DNA of 64,000 nt from Ryuthela nishihirai (lineage: Eukaryota > Arthropoda > Arachnida > Araneae > Heptathelidae), in NCBI GenBank assembly GCA_038380435.1, contig JAWZYU010000009.1, positions 61,533,901 through 61,597,900 of the forward strand, in the 5' to 3' direction. Of the stretch, positions 20,700 to 32,214 are shown one piece after another; within the stretch, counting starts at the first letter, position 1; every line of letters begins with the position of its first letter. The position numbers and the translations under genes were made by a program. The notes under the pieces are model-generated. The model was not told where the DNA came from. It ran no database searches and saw nothing but the letters and a program-made list of their open reading frames with translations.

Positions 20700-23600
20700 A
20701 ACTTGTTTATTACATTTATATCCCCGGTAACTTCGAAAATATAGGTTACAAAATACTGGTTTTTTAATGGTACACTTTGTCTTATTTTTTTTTCACTAAA
20801 TATATTACTAATAAAATGAACATATGATTCTACATCTAATATGCATGTATTTACGTATATTGAAGGTATAAAAGAAACAGAAGAGTGAACTTTGTGTAAA
20901 AAACATTCTTCTTGAATAGAACCAAAGCCCTCTAAAATGTAAGTTTAAAAAACGTAAGGGCTGAGCAAAGCTTTACATTATTTAATTAGCATTTTATTAT
21001 AGAAAATATATAACCATTTCCTGTGATATTTTCATATTGACTCTTGTTTCAAACTATACTAAGATTGAGATGTAATGTGCAAAATTAAAAGATTTATATG
21101 TAGCTAAACTGATAGTAATTCCTTTTCATTGCTACAGAATACGATACAGAGAGGTTTTTCCGCATCCTGAAGAAATAAAGATTCCCAATGCGGTTGCCAC
21201 TCAACTATATTTTGGAAGCATCCTATATTCGTTTAAAGGGTTTAATTAAATTAGTTACTGGTTCTGTGAGCAAGTTGGAAAATGTATCAATTAACCATAA
21301 CCTTCTCTAGATTAGCAGTGAATACTCGATTGTTCCTTCATATTGAAACACTTTGGGACTAGATTGATTTTGTTTGGGCCCACACCCAGTCATCAAACAC
21401 TTCATCTTTGCGCATGCACACTTGAGCTCCTCTGCATAGGACAACTGCGCTCAAAGCCATTGTCAATTCTTCGTAGCCAGTTATCTATCAAGTGATATCT
21501 ACCATAAAATAAACTGTACTAAATGTCAAGGCAAGCTTCAACTGTGCATCAACAGCAAAAAATTGAGGTTTCTGTTCGGGTCGGCTCTTCGACATGGAGA
21601 AAACATTCTTCACTTCCCTTGCGTCATATAAAAAAAATATTATATTAGTAATAAGTATTAGTAATAAAATAAACACTGAATAGATCTTCAAATGGCGAAA
21701 AATAACTGTTATTTTCGAAATCTGTTTCCTTTCTATTTTCTAACCATTTCAGGAGATGCAGGTGCCAATGTTCTCATTAGAGTGAGCTAGCAATGGTACG
21801 ATACAGTGCGTAAGGATTATAATTGTAATATTTTAATGCCTATGCTTACCCTCTTGGGTTTGGTTCTATTGAAAAGAAGTGCTCTGTATAAATGCTTTGT
21901 TTCAAAGAACATGCAAGCAAACTAAAAGCCATTTCTTATCTCTAACACAACGCGCAAAACTTGCAAAATATGTAGAGAATGAGCATAAATAATTACGAAG
22001 TTTCATTTAAAATTTCAAGTCATCAAGATTAGCCACAGCTTGAAGATATCCTACATTCACCTGTTCGAAAAACACTCTTTTGTTTCTGTTGCTGATCATT
22101 TTCATAACAAATGTTTCTTTGTTTGATCGCCTCACATTTTATTTCTAATCCGACACTTAATTACTATTCATGCACATTGACTGATACTTCTTCTAAACAA
22201 AAACATTTGTGTTATTAATCATGCAGTAACCGTCTCAACGCTGTTCATTTATTGAATACTTTTCAAATATTTAATTAATGTACCTTGTGTGCCAGCTTCA
22301 TAAGCTACTTCGATTTATGACTTTAAAGAGCTCGAATGCTTTGACATGCATAGATCAAAATTTCATTTCTTTGTGCTTATGTAAAAACTACATTAGGAGA
22401 GCAAATAAAAAAATTCTACTAATTCTTACATAATATATATTTACGACTCTTTGAACTAATTTTAAATAGAATTAGCATTGATATTTCAAATAATAAATTT
22501 CGCTAGATACTTTTATTTCGAATAATTTATTGAGTATTTATTATAAGTATATTAATATACTTTAAGGTATGAAATGACGGATTTCTCAGATGTCGCAAGT
22601 CATGAACGTTATTAAATTTTGTGCAATTCCATTGTCTATTATTTTCTTTCATTTTCAAATTTTACTTCCTGAATGAGGAGCGTGAGTAACAGTTGTGATG
22701 AAATGACTTTTGACATATTTGATGGAATAGTTTCTAATCAAATGACCTCCAGCCACTAAATCTGTAAGGAATCGATCAGATTCGGTAAAATTTTAAGCAA
22801 TGGTGAAATTAGTCTTCTAACTGGGACTCCTTATACTAGTCCTAAAGTAAGGAGAAGGGGGAAGGAGAAGGGAAACATGATGATACCTCTGAAACAATTC
22901 CTCAAAGGCATGTAAGGGAAAAGGAAAAAATGTCTTTAGAGTTTACAAAGAAGGTCAATATCCTCGATTAAGTTAAGGAGAAGACGAAAGCACTGGTATT
23001 GAAGGCTTTGGGTGCTAAGAATGGAGCGTTAATATAGTCTATGATCCTATTGGAGGCCTTTCTCGAAGTGCACACATCTTTGCACTGTGAATTGTGGCAG
23101 ATGTGGAGGACGTGGTATAGAGTGTCAGGCAAATCACAGGTCTCGCAATTCGTACTGTTACTTCTTCGAAGGATGTGTAGAGTACTGTGATGAGTTTTTC
23201 AGGACGTCGGAAGTCGTGAATTTTATTAAATGTTTATGCAATTGTATTTATTGTTATTATTTACTGATAGTTTTGAATTTCACTTCGAGAATGACGAGCT
23301 TGAATAGCAGTTGCTATGGTACACAACGTACATTAATTAAATATTTGATATGTGCTTTTGACATGTCTGATGAAATGGTGTTTGATTAAGTGACATCCAA
23401 TCACCGAATCTGTAGAGACTTGATCGACTAGGGCGAGTCAGGAACGTCATTTTTCTGCAGAGCCTTGCTTAGTCGCAATGCTATAGGGTGAGTCGAATAA
23501 TATGATCGAGTCTAATAGGTCGAGTCAGGAACGTCATTTTTCTGCAGAGCCTTGCCTTGGTCGGGGTGAAAAAACAACATATGCGTTGATCAGGTCCCGT

Positions 23601-23840
23601 ACTCGTGGTTGCATTCTAGAAAGGACCCCACTAGCTTGGGACTTGGACTTACCTGATTGGATCGAGTGGGCCTTACACCTTCAGGAATATATCATAGTAT
23701 CATTATAGGACTACAGTAGGGGACGATTGAGAGGCCGTCTTCCTGTGTTTGCACCAACCGTTTCCCTTGTTGCATTGGTGATGGGAATACCTGAAGGCTT
23801 TGCGATAGCTTTGTAGTAGGATTACGCATCTCTTGCAAGG
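20700..23840. other. AT-rich non-coding DNA with a diverged internal duplication
   Basis: No gene recognised. Segments 22585-22780 and 23205-23425 are diverged direct repeats (shared order: GTCGCAAGTCATGAA or GTCGGAAGTCGTGAA, CTTCCTGAATGA or CTTCGAGAATGA, TTTTGACATATTTGATG or TTTTGACATGTCTGATG). A 35-nt segment including GGAACGTCATTTTTCTGCAG occurs twice, near 23440 and 23528. The frames at 23087 and 23502 have no recognisable domain. Confidence 0.45.
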
Positions 23841-23841
23841 A

Positions 23842-24152
23842 CGGGATTTACCAAAATAATGGAAACATGTACTGTTTGTGAAGAACATTTTATTAATAAG
23901 CTGTAGGCCACCTCTGGCGTTCAGAATAGACGCAATTGGATGTGGAATAGATTTATACAAGTAATGCACATGCGATAATGGAATGTTACCGTAAGTGCAT
24001 GACATGTGCACATACTTTAATGTGACATATAGTAATGGTGTTCTCCTATTTATATACCTCACATCGCGGGTGACGTCGTCCCTATGATATGCATACGGCG
24101 CATTGCATGTACTCCAGTCGCCGTCGGTGTTTTCGTTATTTTGATAACCCCT
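23842..24152. mobile_element. Short non-autonomous Tc1-type element (MITE)
   Basis: Left end GGGATTTACCAAAATAATGG and right end, complemented, GGGGTTATCAAAATAACG are inverted. A TA follows the right end at 24153-24154. The last ~100 bp (24050-24152) match the right end of the neighbouring Tc1 relic (25140-25238), both containing GGCGCATTGC and CCAGTCGCCGTCGGTGTTT. There is no coding capacity. Confidence 0.65.
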
Positions 24153-24199
24153 TACAATATTCCTGTGAAATATGGCCCATCTCTTCTAGTGATGTGGAG

Positions 24200-25130
24200 G
24201 TGTAAAGTATGATCTGACCTTGCGCTCGAGATTTTCTCACAAATGTTCAATAATATTGAAGTTTGGAGATGGAGGTGGCCAGGATAGTTGCTGTACCTCA
24301 TCCTCGTGCTCTGAAAACCACGACACGTTTCGCACAATGCAGGGGTACATTATCCACTTGAAACCAGGGATGGCCATTAGGGAACAATGCTTGAAATAAT
24401 GGATGCAGGTGGTCCCGGAGAATGGATTCGTACGTTGCAGATGTGACACGACACTGCAGATTAACTGATGGCCCTAAGGAATGCCATGATATGGCACCAC
24501 AGCACCAAGATCCACCTCTATGCTTCATAGTCGGAACAAAACAATTGGGGTGGTACGCTTCTGCAGGTTTATGCCAGACGAACACTCTACCAGTGGTGGA
24601 AAACAATGTATAGCATTGTTTCCCACCACTGGGAACCTGAGCAACATTCATCAGACCAGATGACACGTTTGTCAGTCTTTAGCATCCCAGTGTTTATGTG
24701 CTTTGCACCACCTTACACGTTTTGTTGCATTGATGTTGGTAATCAGAGGTTTGTGGATTGTAGCATGGCCATAAATACCGACACTATGAACTGTTATGAC
24801 AGAAACGGGATTATTCCGACTGGTGTTCAACTCTGCTGCTATTTGCGGTGTCGTGGTCTTGTGCTTCCGTTGTACAATCAGTGCCAACATTCGCCTATTC
24901 CTATCTCACAACTTCGTATGGCCTCCACAATTTTCAAGTTTGGAGGCAACGCCCTGTCCTTTTTGACAGGAAGTCACAATCATCGATCTTCTGATTAATG
25001 AAGCTTCTGCAAGTCGCGCAATGATCATGCCTTTTTGGAGGTCAGTGAGATCTGACATTGTCGACAAGTACACCACAGCAGCTGTTTCATCTGTCCCTGT
25101 GGTAGTGCTTCGTAATAGCCGACATCGCAC
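24200..25130 (-). pseudogene. Tc1-type transposase, degenerate
   Basis: A cut-and-paste DDE transposase. N-terminal helix-turn-helix region: LTDLQKGMIIARLAEASLIR (25060) and GQGVASKLENCGGHTK. Second DNA-binding part: RKHKTTTPQIAAELNTSR (24860) and NATKRVRWCKAH. Catalytic core: IWSDEC (first Asp, about 24665), VFVWHKPAEAYHPNC, GAISWHSLGPSVNLQ, then HPWFQVDNVPLHCAK (second Asp) and SWPPPSPNFNIIEHL (third acidic residue, Glu). Several frame changes and stops occur. The segment just after the first Asp has been rewritten by a palindrome at 24590-24632. Confidence 0.82.
24590..24632. repeat. 19-bp-arm palindrome inside the Tc1 transposase
   Basis: Left arm CCAGTGGTGGAAAACAATG (24590-24608) and right arm CATTGTTTCCCACCACTGG (24614-24632) are inverted with one mismatch and a 5-nt loop. 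It sits between the SDE motif and the VFVWHKP motif, where a palindrome is not expected from the family. Confidence 0.85.
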
Positions 25131-25774
25131 TTCTCCCCTTTATATACCTCACATAGACGTCTTCTCTGTGATATGCATACGGCGCATTGCGTGTACTCCA
25201 GTCGCCGTCGGTGTTTCCGTTATTTTGATAAACCCCTGTATTTGTTTGTGCATTCTATTATTTCAGGTGTAAATAATAGTATAGATATGCTTGTAGTATA
25301 TATATATATATGAGCAGTGTCCAATAATTTAAGCGAAAGCTCACACACATGGAGGGGGGGAGAAGAAATGAATCGATCTGCTATAGCATCGTCAACTACT
25401 AAATTTCTGGTAGGTTAACAGAAGTACCAGGTTTTGCTTTTTTTCGGATAATACTGAAATTTACTCGTCTTACAATGGGGAGACAGCATTGCTTCTTGAT
25501 ACGCAATTTGCTGGAAAGCGAAGAGTTCTAGCACTGGCGGCATACATGATAATTTACCCATGGGAACTCAAAGGCCAGCTTAATCTAATATTTAAATATC
25601 ACATTGTGAGTTTTAATAGCCAGTTGTTGCAAATATATAAACCGGGGCCAAAATGATCAAGGGTGTTAGAAAAGCAACATATTTTACAATTTTTACGATT
25701 CGGAAGAGAAATAAAATATTTTCTCAGTTTTTATAATGTCATTTTAGAGCCACTTTAATGCTTGTGAATTCGAT

Positions 25775-25815
25775 TCCGTTGTCTTACATCTGAGCGCACT
25801 TTTGCGGCACACTGA
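25775..25815 (-). repeat. Possible SINE family A 3'-end fragment
   Basis: TTGTCTTACATCTGAGCGCA, then CTTTTGCGGCACACTG, resembles the minus-strand family A tail (TTTTACCTCTGAGCGGCACT ... TTGCACACCATGG). Very short. Confidence 0.4.
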
Positions 25816-25864
25816 CTGCCAAAAAAAAAAAAAAAATTTTTTCCCCCTCCCTTCCAAATTTTGT

Positions 25865-26705
25865 CTGATTTTTATGAATTTGAGGGTGCTGAATTCCGAT
25901 CTGACAGCCGATTTGTTCTATCACCTACAGTTTTCTAGTGATGTGTTTAATTTTAAAAAAATTACTCAGAGGAGATAAATATATTTTACAAAATATTTAT
26001 TGGATATTTATAACATTATAAAATGTTAAAGCTGACACTAATAAATCCTGTTACATGTAAATATTTGCACCAAAAATATTTTATAGTCTTCTGTCGCCTG
26101 TATTTTTCTCTGGAGTCTTTCGCTGCAGTTCCCAACAGTAGTCCACCGACATACTCTCGTTCAGTTTGCGGCTATGTTGTTTTTCCATTTCGGATATGTC
26201 TTGATAGAGCCTTCTCCATGCTCACCCGAGACCGTGCCCATCAACTGTGGTAAAAAAATCCGGTGTAAATGTAAGAAATGGAACTTTAGCGACATATTAC
26301 ATCCTAAAACTCTATATGAAGAAAGTAGTTCTTCGATGATTTCTTCGTAGTTATCTGCCCTTACATTGCCTAAAAAGTTCCAGCAAACATTTCTGAATGC
26401 TTCCCAGCTCTCTTTCCATTGTAGTTTAACTTATTTTGGAACTCAGGATCTTGAAACAACTGTCTGATCTGAGGACCAATGAAAATTCCGTCTTTTATTT
26501 TTGCTTCGTTAATCCGTGAAAATTTTCGCCTTAAGCAGACAAATCTGTCGGTTATCTCACATAATAAAACTGAGGGTTCCAGTAGTTTGAAAACGAATAA
26601 AATCATATATATTCACACAAAACGCCCTCCCCACGAAAAGAGAGTCTGATATAAACATTTGGATACCAGATTCGGATTCAGCACCCTCAAATCTATAAAG
26701 TACAC
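25865..26705 (-). mobile_element. Inverted-repeat-bounded element carrying the GPQIR gene (copy 2, internally deleted)
   Basis: Left end 25871-25909 (GAATTTGAGGGTGCTGAATT, CCGATCTGACAGCC) and right end 26660-26700, complemented (TAGATTTGAGGGTGCTGAAT, CCGAATCTGG), are inverted repeats. Both resemble the ends of copy 1 around GGTGCTGAWTTC. Only the C-terminal part of the gene remains, so about two thirds of the element is missing. Confidence 0.6.
26045..26606 (-). pseudogene. GPQIR-family protein, C-terminal part, degenerate
   Basis: The minus strand reads KFSRINEAKIKDGIFIGPQI and RQLFQDPEFQNKLN in one frame. After a frame change come AWEAFRNVCWNFLGNVRADN, YEEIIEELLSSYRVLGCNMS, LKFHFLHLHRIFLPQ and SGEHGEGSIK (usually HGERFHQD), then a trace of DYCWELQRK near 26110. 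This order is the conserved core of the same family as 17505-19120. Here the GIFxGPQIR block lost in copy 1 is intact. Function is unknown. At least three frame changes are present. Confidence 0.75.
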
Positions 26706-26759
26706 CTATTTTATTTCGTGGAGGGTTTTCATGCAGACCAGTGCTATAGGGCTGAACGT

Positions 26760-27100
26760 TCTGGTCAGAAAGGTGGCAGCATAGCGTGCCAGGCTCGTGA
26801 TCCGCAGTTTTAGGCTCTAGTTTAACTTATGCCAACGATGAGATTGAATTTCATCCAAACTCCTGCTCCCGGTGAGAAAAGGCAGAACGATGAGCTTGGA
26901 AATACTTCGGCCTGTTGGATGGGACGTAAAACTCGTATTCCTTGTGCAGGAAAGCCATAACCTATGCATGTTAAAGAACATGCTGGGTGACCTGAACTGG
27001 AGGCTTCCATCTGTCTCCAGTCAAGGAGAGCCCTTGAGTCCTCATATATTTAGTCCATAGTGTGTAAAAAATGTTCCGCTCTAAGGAAAAACAACAAACC
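26760..27100 (+). mobile_element. SINE family A copy
   Basis: Plus-strand head GGTGGCAGCATAGCGTGCCA (degenerate A-box) and GCTCGTGATCCGCAG. The body has GCAGGAAAGCCATAACC, TTAAAGAACATGCTGG and TCCATCTGTCTCC. It ends with GTGTGTAAAAAATGTTCCGC. It starts about 55 bp after the right end of GPQIR element copy 2. Confidence 0.8.
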
Positions 27101-27104
27101 CGTC

Positions 27105-30100
27105 TGTAGTGATTGAACGTTTTTTGTGTATGTGTGAAGAGAAAAATAAAAAAAAAATATGAGTTGATGTATACAAGTAAGTTATTACGATTCACATTTC
27201 CGAACCTTCCATTGATTTGAATTTCCACCTTCAGAGAGTCCTGAAGTTAGAAAATGGCAAAACGTTGAAAGAATATTGCAAATAATCTCTTCATGCTGCA
27301 AATTTCAATTTCTGCTGGTTGATTGTTATCAAGGGATTTGCATTTAAAGAAAAAACTTGCCACTTCGCACAAGGGAATGGCAAAAATACATTTTTATATT
27401 GTTTTGTTTTGAAAGGAAAACTTTAAAAAAAGAGCAGAGGAGGAGTTCGATATGTACAAATAAAATATTGAATTGAAAATATTAAAAAATTGAATATTCT
27501 GAGTGTTCTATTTAGTCTGTTATTCTTACCAATAAAAGAAACTAAAAGCTGGAAAATTGCAAAAATATATTTTTTTTTTGAAAACGAGAATATTATATTC
27601 ACCAGAGTTGATCGGCCTTGACAGTTTCTTTAGTTCTCGTTCCAATTTAATATCAAACAATTTAAAACCATAATTGGTCGCAAGAATCAGTTTGCTAAAG
27701 ATGATCCTATCAGAAAAGTGATGTTAAGAATGAAACTGAAAACGATTATAAAACTTACAGGAAAATACTTAATAACACTATTCTTCTGAGGAGAAAACTT
27801 CAACATCGAAGCTATTTTGCTTCTTTATTCCCTGCACTATAATATATAATACAAGAGGATCCACTGTCCACTGCCTCAGAAAGTTTGCAAATAAGTACAC
27901 ACTTAGCTATAGCGAGGATTCTTCAGGAGAAAAAACGGAATAAATAAAAACACACGGTGCTGCGATTCAGTAGACTACTGAAAGTTTCAAAACTCATCTA
28001 ACTTCTTCCTTCCGCTTGACGCTCTAACACACAATCCTAGAAGTTCCTATTCTTCACAGCAAATGACTTCCGATTTGTCGCACAATCTGAATGTTCTGGC
28101 AAATTCCAAGTATCACGCCAAAAGAAGCCAGAGGCATACTTTATAACAATAATTGCATTATTGTAACCTGCTACTCTTAAACAGGGTTGTTCAGTTTCGA
28201 GTGCACAATAGAATATCGCCAAGCTGATTTCCGATATTCCTGATTAAACTGTAGAAGTTATTTGCTTCTTAGATACAATAGAAACATACATGTATGTGGC
28301 ATAATCTTCGGCTGTTTTCTTTCTTCATAGTAAATAAACTGTGTCCTTTCTTCCCAGAAAGATAAAACAACTGAGTAACCACGTAAGCATACGTAGGTGG
28401 CGAAGTTTAATTGCCGTTCTTTTCCTTCGTCTGAACTTTGGTCAATTGTTCATTATTTTGCTTTATGTGTTCTATTCCTCTTTGAAGAAATAAAAATAAA
28501 TAAAATTTTCCCACTTTCTTTACCACTCTTTGTGTTACTGAAAACTTTTAATTAAGTTCCCTATGGTTTAAAGTGTAATAAAAATTCCATTTCGATCATT
28601 TTCTTTTTTGTGAAAAAACGTGCTAGTAAAGTTCTGCAAAATTCCTGTGAAAACTTATCCCAAATTCTAAATAAAATGACATTTCCTTAATCGGTTACCG
28701 ATAGTTAACTGAAAGCAATAAAATATCTAGGGGACGTGGCTATGCCCCCACCCCTTTGGAATGCTTTTAAGGGCGATGGAGATTAAAAATTAGTAAACTT
28801 GTAAACATTTCACGAAATTTTTAAAAACACCTGAAACGAAGAGGAAAATGTTACACTGCAATTGTAATCCAGTCTCCTTCCCCCTCCCTTACATTTTTCT
28901 GGCTTGATTGCATCGCTTGTCCTCCCCCTATACTTTTTTTTAGATCCGGGCCTGATTGAAAGTAAAGAAAGTTTTTAACCCAGTTCATTGGGTTAAAAAT
29001 ACGAAATTTAGAAAACAAATATTCATTCTTATACATTTCATGATAGAGATTAGATCGACGTTCAAAGAACTACCTCAGTGAAAAACAGTGACAGAGAAAA
29101 ACACCCTCTTATCGATTTTCGACTAAAAAGGACAAATGTAAACATTTATAAACTCCGCAAACCAGATTGTTGACTAGGAATAAAATTCATACTGTAATTG
29201 AAAATGCCGTTGTTTATTCAAACCCGAGATGACAAAATCTGCATCATTCGTACTTTCTTGTTAAAACACCAAAAGAACTACACTTTAAACTTCTTTATTC
29301 TTATTTTCAGACTGACGTGTACTCTAGTTTGTTATATTAGCATAGTTAATATCTAAGAGTGTCATTATCTAGGAATTAAAAACATCTCTAGAGAGCAGGT
29401 AAATTCTTTAATAACTTCGAAGGATATTAAAGAAGAATATTTCAGCCATTAAATCCCGTGCATTAATCTTAATAAGATATAATGCATGGGATTGAAAAGA
29501 GAGCAATAGCTTGGTTACGGGGAAGAAAGGGGGAATATGTCATTTCCATCCCTCCGTGTAGTTGGGGTAGGAGGGCGGATATATCATATTCATCCCCTCC
29601 GGGAAGTTGGAGAAGTAAATGCTTTGTGAAATGAACTTAATAAGATTATCAAAATACACTCATCAGTACAATTAATAGATATTGAAGAACCTAGCAGAGC
29701 GTTACTGAACGCAATGCCAATTGTAATTGATATAATGCATGGGATTCCCGAACATGTTGCAGATATAAATGTCGACTCGAACAGTCAAATTCAGGCAGAA
29801 AGTAATCAGTCCTTAAAGAGCGTGGATATAAAATTCGACGTGGTATCTCATTCGTGATAGACAGTTACCAAGCAAGCAGACAGTGAGGAAACTTATCGTG
29901 AAACACCGAACAAAGCTAATCAGAGGGATAAACCGGAGTCTAGTTCACGAAGAGCCATCAGGAAGCTTTGAGAAGGTGAAGAGTCACAGTGTGATGATGT
30001 TCAGTGGCTCGTTGTGTCAGAAAGCGTTGTCGCTAGGTAACCTACTGTAATAAATACAAACTTTGCGAAGACGACGAGGTCAAGGTTATTGACCATGAAG

Positions 30101-30340
30101 AAGGCTGAAAGATTATGTTTATTTGTATTTGTTTGCTCGACAACGTCACCGCATGAACGTAAATTAGCTATTTGGATACATTTGAACTGCAATAGGGAGA
30201 CGGGTTTCAAGAAAATCCATACTGATTCGACACAGAGTTTACATCAGGAGAAAATAATAATAGCTTTATTTATGCTTATAATATGATTATATACATAAAA
30301 TACAACATTTGTCAGCGGGATTCTTCTCAAGTACATGGCA
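27105..30340. other. AT-rich non-coding DNA; a possible solo LTR in the right part
   Basis: No gene recognised. It holds the dispersed repeat at 28830-28950. GATATAATGCATGGGATT occurs at 29477 and again at about 29729. From about 29825 a TATA-like GTGGATATAAAATTCG, a downstream GC-richer leader and AATAAATACAAAC (30049) are arranged as in an LTR promoter and polyadenylation region, but I found no matching second LTR, primer-binding site or gag/pol. Confidence 0.35.
28830..28950. repeat. Dispersed repeat, shared with 1783-1895
   Basis: Contains AAAATGTTACACTGCAATTG, CCCCCTCCCTTAC, TTTTTCTGGCTTGATTGCAT and CCGGGCCTG in the same order as 1783-1895. Confidence 0.45.
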
Positions 30341-30344
30341 GGTT

Positions 30345-31315
30345 AATTAATTTACATTAACTGTGTGCGAATTTTAAGTTTAAATAAAGCTAAAACATGC
30401 TATATAAAATTCCAGTTGAAGGCATCAACTGATGGTAGCAGTGACTCTGGAGTGGTTTCTCATCACAAGGACTGTTACAACATCCTAAATTGCAGTTGCG
30501 AACGTCTTACGAAGGTTGACCAAATTAAATACCTAGGAGTGATTATTGATAAAAGACTTTCATGGAAGTATCACACTGATTATACTGTGGACAAAATAAA
30601 ACCATTCATAGCAAAATTTTATACACTAAGATTCTTACTCGATAAAACAAGTTTAAAAATGTTGTATTCTGCTTGTGTATATAGTCAGCTACAATATGCA
30701 ATAAAAGCCTGGGGAGGAGCTGCAAAAACAAACTTAAACAGGCTGTTGATTCTGCAAAAATTTATAGTTAGAATTATTGACCATAAAGGTCGCTTCTCTG
30801 AATCTCGTCCTATATTTAAGAAGTTGGGGTTACTGACTCTGTCTCAAATTTACATTTTAAAAATTATTGAATATGTCCATTTCAATTTACATCTATTTCA
30901 GGTTCGACAGACATATATACCACTTAGAGACTCATCATTTAAATTGCAAATACCACGCATATCAAAGCAAGCTACTAACCGTAATATAAACTATATTGGG
31001 TCTAAATTATACAACAGTATTCCAGATACAATGAAGAAAATTACTTCTAAATATTTATTTAATAAATCTCTTTCTGAATGGATACTAAACAATGAATGAT
31101 AGCTGTATGTAAAACCAATTATTTGACTTCTACATCATTGATTGTTTCAATTATCAATTGTTGCCTTGTTAATTTTTTGTATTTATGTTTTTGTCATAAT
31201 TATACACCAGCGCTCAAGTATTCAGTTGCTTTAGCTGGGTATATTTCATAAATTTTTGTATTGATACATATCTATGTTGAATAAAAATTGAATTGAATTG
31301 AATTGAATTAAAGAA
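30345..31315 (+). mobile_element. 5'-truncated LINE (Jockey/CR1-like) with pentanucleotide tail
   Basis: Holds only the C-terminal part of ORF2 and a ~180-bp 3' UTR ending in (TTGAA)n at about 31282-31313. A short simple-repeat tail and 5' truncation fit target-primed reverse transcription. No TSD was resolved. Confidence 0.75.
30350..31099 (+). pseudogene. LINE reverse transcriptase, C-terminal 245 residues, reading frame open
   Basis: The frame starts inside the RT after the catalytic YxDD block, which lies upstream of the truncation: INCVRILSLNKAKTCYIKF (RT motif with the conserved NxxKT). It continues through IKYLGVIIDKRLSWKYHTDY (thumb start), TLRFLLDKTSLKMLYSACVY, LQYAIKAWGG, LLILQKFIVRIIDHKGRFSE, PIFKKLGLLTLSQIYILKII, NYIGSKLYNSIPD and SLSEWILNN before the stop. 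There is no ATG at the start, so it is a truncated fragment with no independent product expected. Frame integrity over ~245 codons marks it as one of the younger insertions here. Confidence 0.85.
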
Positions 31316-31903
31316 TAAGATATGTATATAAAAGAGTAAACGTATAATGAAACGTGAAACAGAAAGCAGAGCAACAACAGTAGAAAAATGAAAAGAAAAC
31401 ACGTGTGAAATTTAAACATCTTATAGTCATGGATTATAAAACCCAGTTATAAACTCTACAATGTAAGTTCTGTTGTTAATAGAACTATCAACCTTTGTAC
31501 AAATACATCATTTCACAAGAAAGTTATCACATCATTTCACATTGTTGCACAAGAAAGTTCTAAAAATTTACTAAATTTTGGTATTTTTTTAGTATATTTA
31601 AATAAATATTCTGTCGAATAACCATTTCAAACTCTTTGCTTTAATATCTGAATACGTTCTTAGGCATAACATATATCTCGGTAGAGAAATTAAAACTTCA
31701 CACAAAATATCATAATTTGATATGGTATCTGTTTTCACATAATTATTTTGAAATCTGGGTTCGGCAAGATAAAAAGCATTCATCATGCTTTTATCATAAG
31801 CACGCTAATGATCTCTTGTATAACAAACTTGTTTTCATCATAGAAACTGAAGACCATTGCCACTCGAACATTATGCTAGAAATGACGCCGTGTACTCTTT
31901 AGC

Positions 31904-32039
31904 GATGAGTGTCGAGTTAAAATTAAATCAGATTCTCGATGAATGTCGAGTAACAATTAAATCACATTCTCGATGAATGTCGAGTTACTATTATATCACA
32001 TTCTCGGTAAGTGTCGAGTTGCAATTAAATCAGATTCTG
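31904..32039. repeat. Tandem repeat, 34-bp unit x 4
   Basis: Four contiguous 34-bp units starting at 31904, 31938, 31972 and 32006, each reading approximately GATGAATGTCGAGT then WACAATTAAATCACATTCTC. Confidence 0.93.
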
Positions 32040-32115
32040 GAAGAGTCTTAGGCTGGACAGGGTATCATGAACCAAATCAATGTACAGGGAAACATAAACG
32101 ACCCATGACTTCGCA

Positions 32116-32210
32116 TTTTATTGATCTATATATATTTCGTTCGGGAATGCATTCAGTTCCGTTGTAGGTATTTGGGGTTGTAGTAGAATAATATATATAG
32201 ATCAATAAAA
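32116..32210. repeat. Short inverted repeat (21-bp arms)
   Basis: 32116-32136 and 32190-32210 are exact reverse complements (core TTATTGATCTATATATA) separated by 53 bp. It may be a very small MITE. No TSD is evident, and the AT-rich arms lower its significance. Confidence 0.6.
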
Positions 32211-32214
32211 TTCT

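Larger units (their letters stand above)
24153..25238 (-). mobile_element. Tc1-type transposon relic, left end missing
   Basis: Its right terminus (the transposase 5' side) is CATTATTTTGATAAACCCCTG-like, ending at 25238 and followed by TA. The transposase runs leftward. The left inverted end is absent because the sequence passes straight into the terminus of the short element at 24152. Either the left end was deleted or the short element replaced it. Confidence 0.65.

Noticed and set aside
23087..23389. A cysteine-rich 100-codon plus-strand protein
   Set aside because: The cysteines do not form a recognisable spacing, and the second half lies in a diverged duplicated non-coding segment.
31904..32039. 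A CRISPR array, because of four regularly spaced repeats
   Set aside because: The 34-bp units are contiguous with no unique spacers and are imperfect. The genome is eukaryotic.
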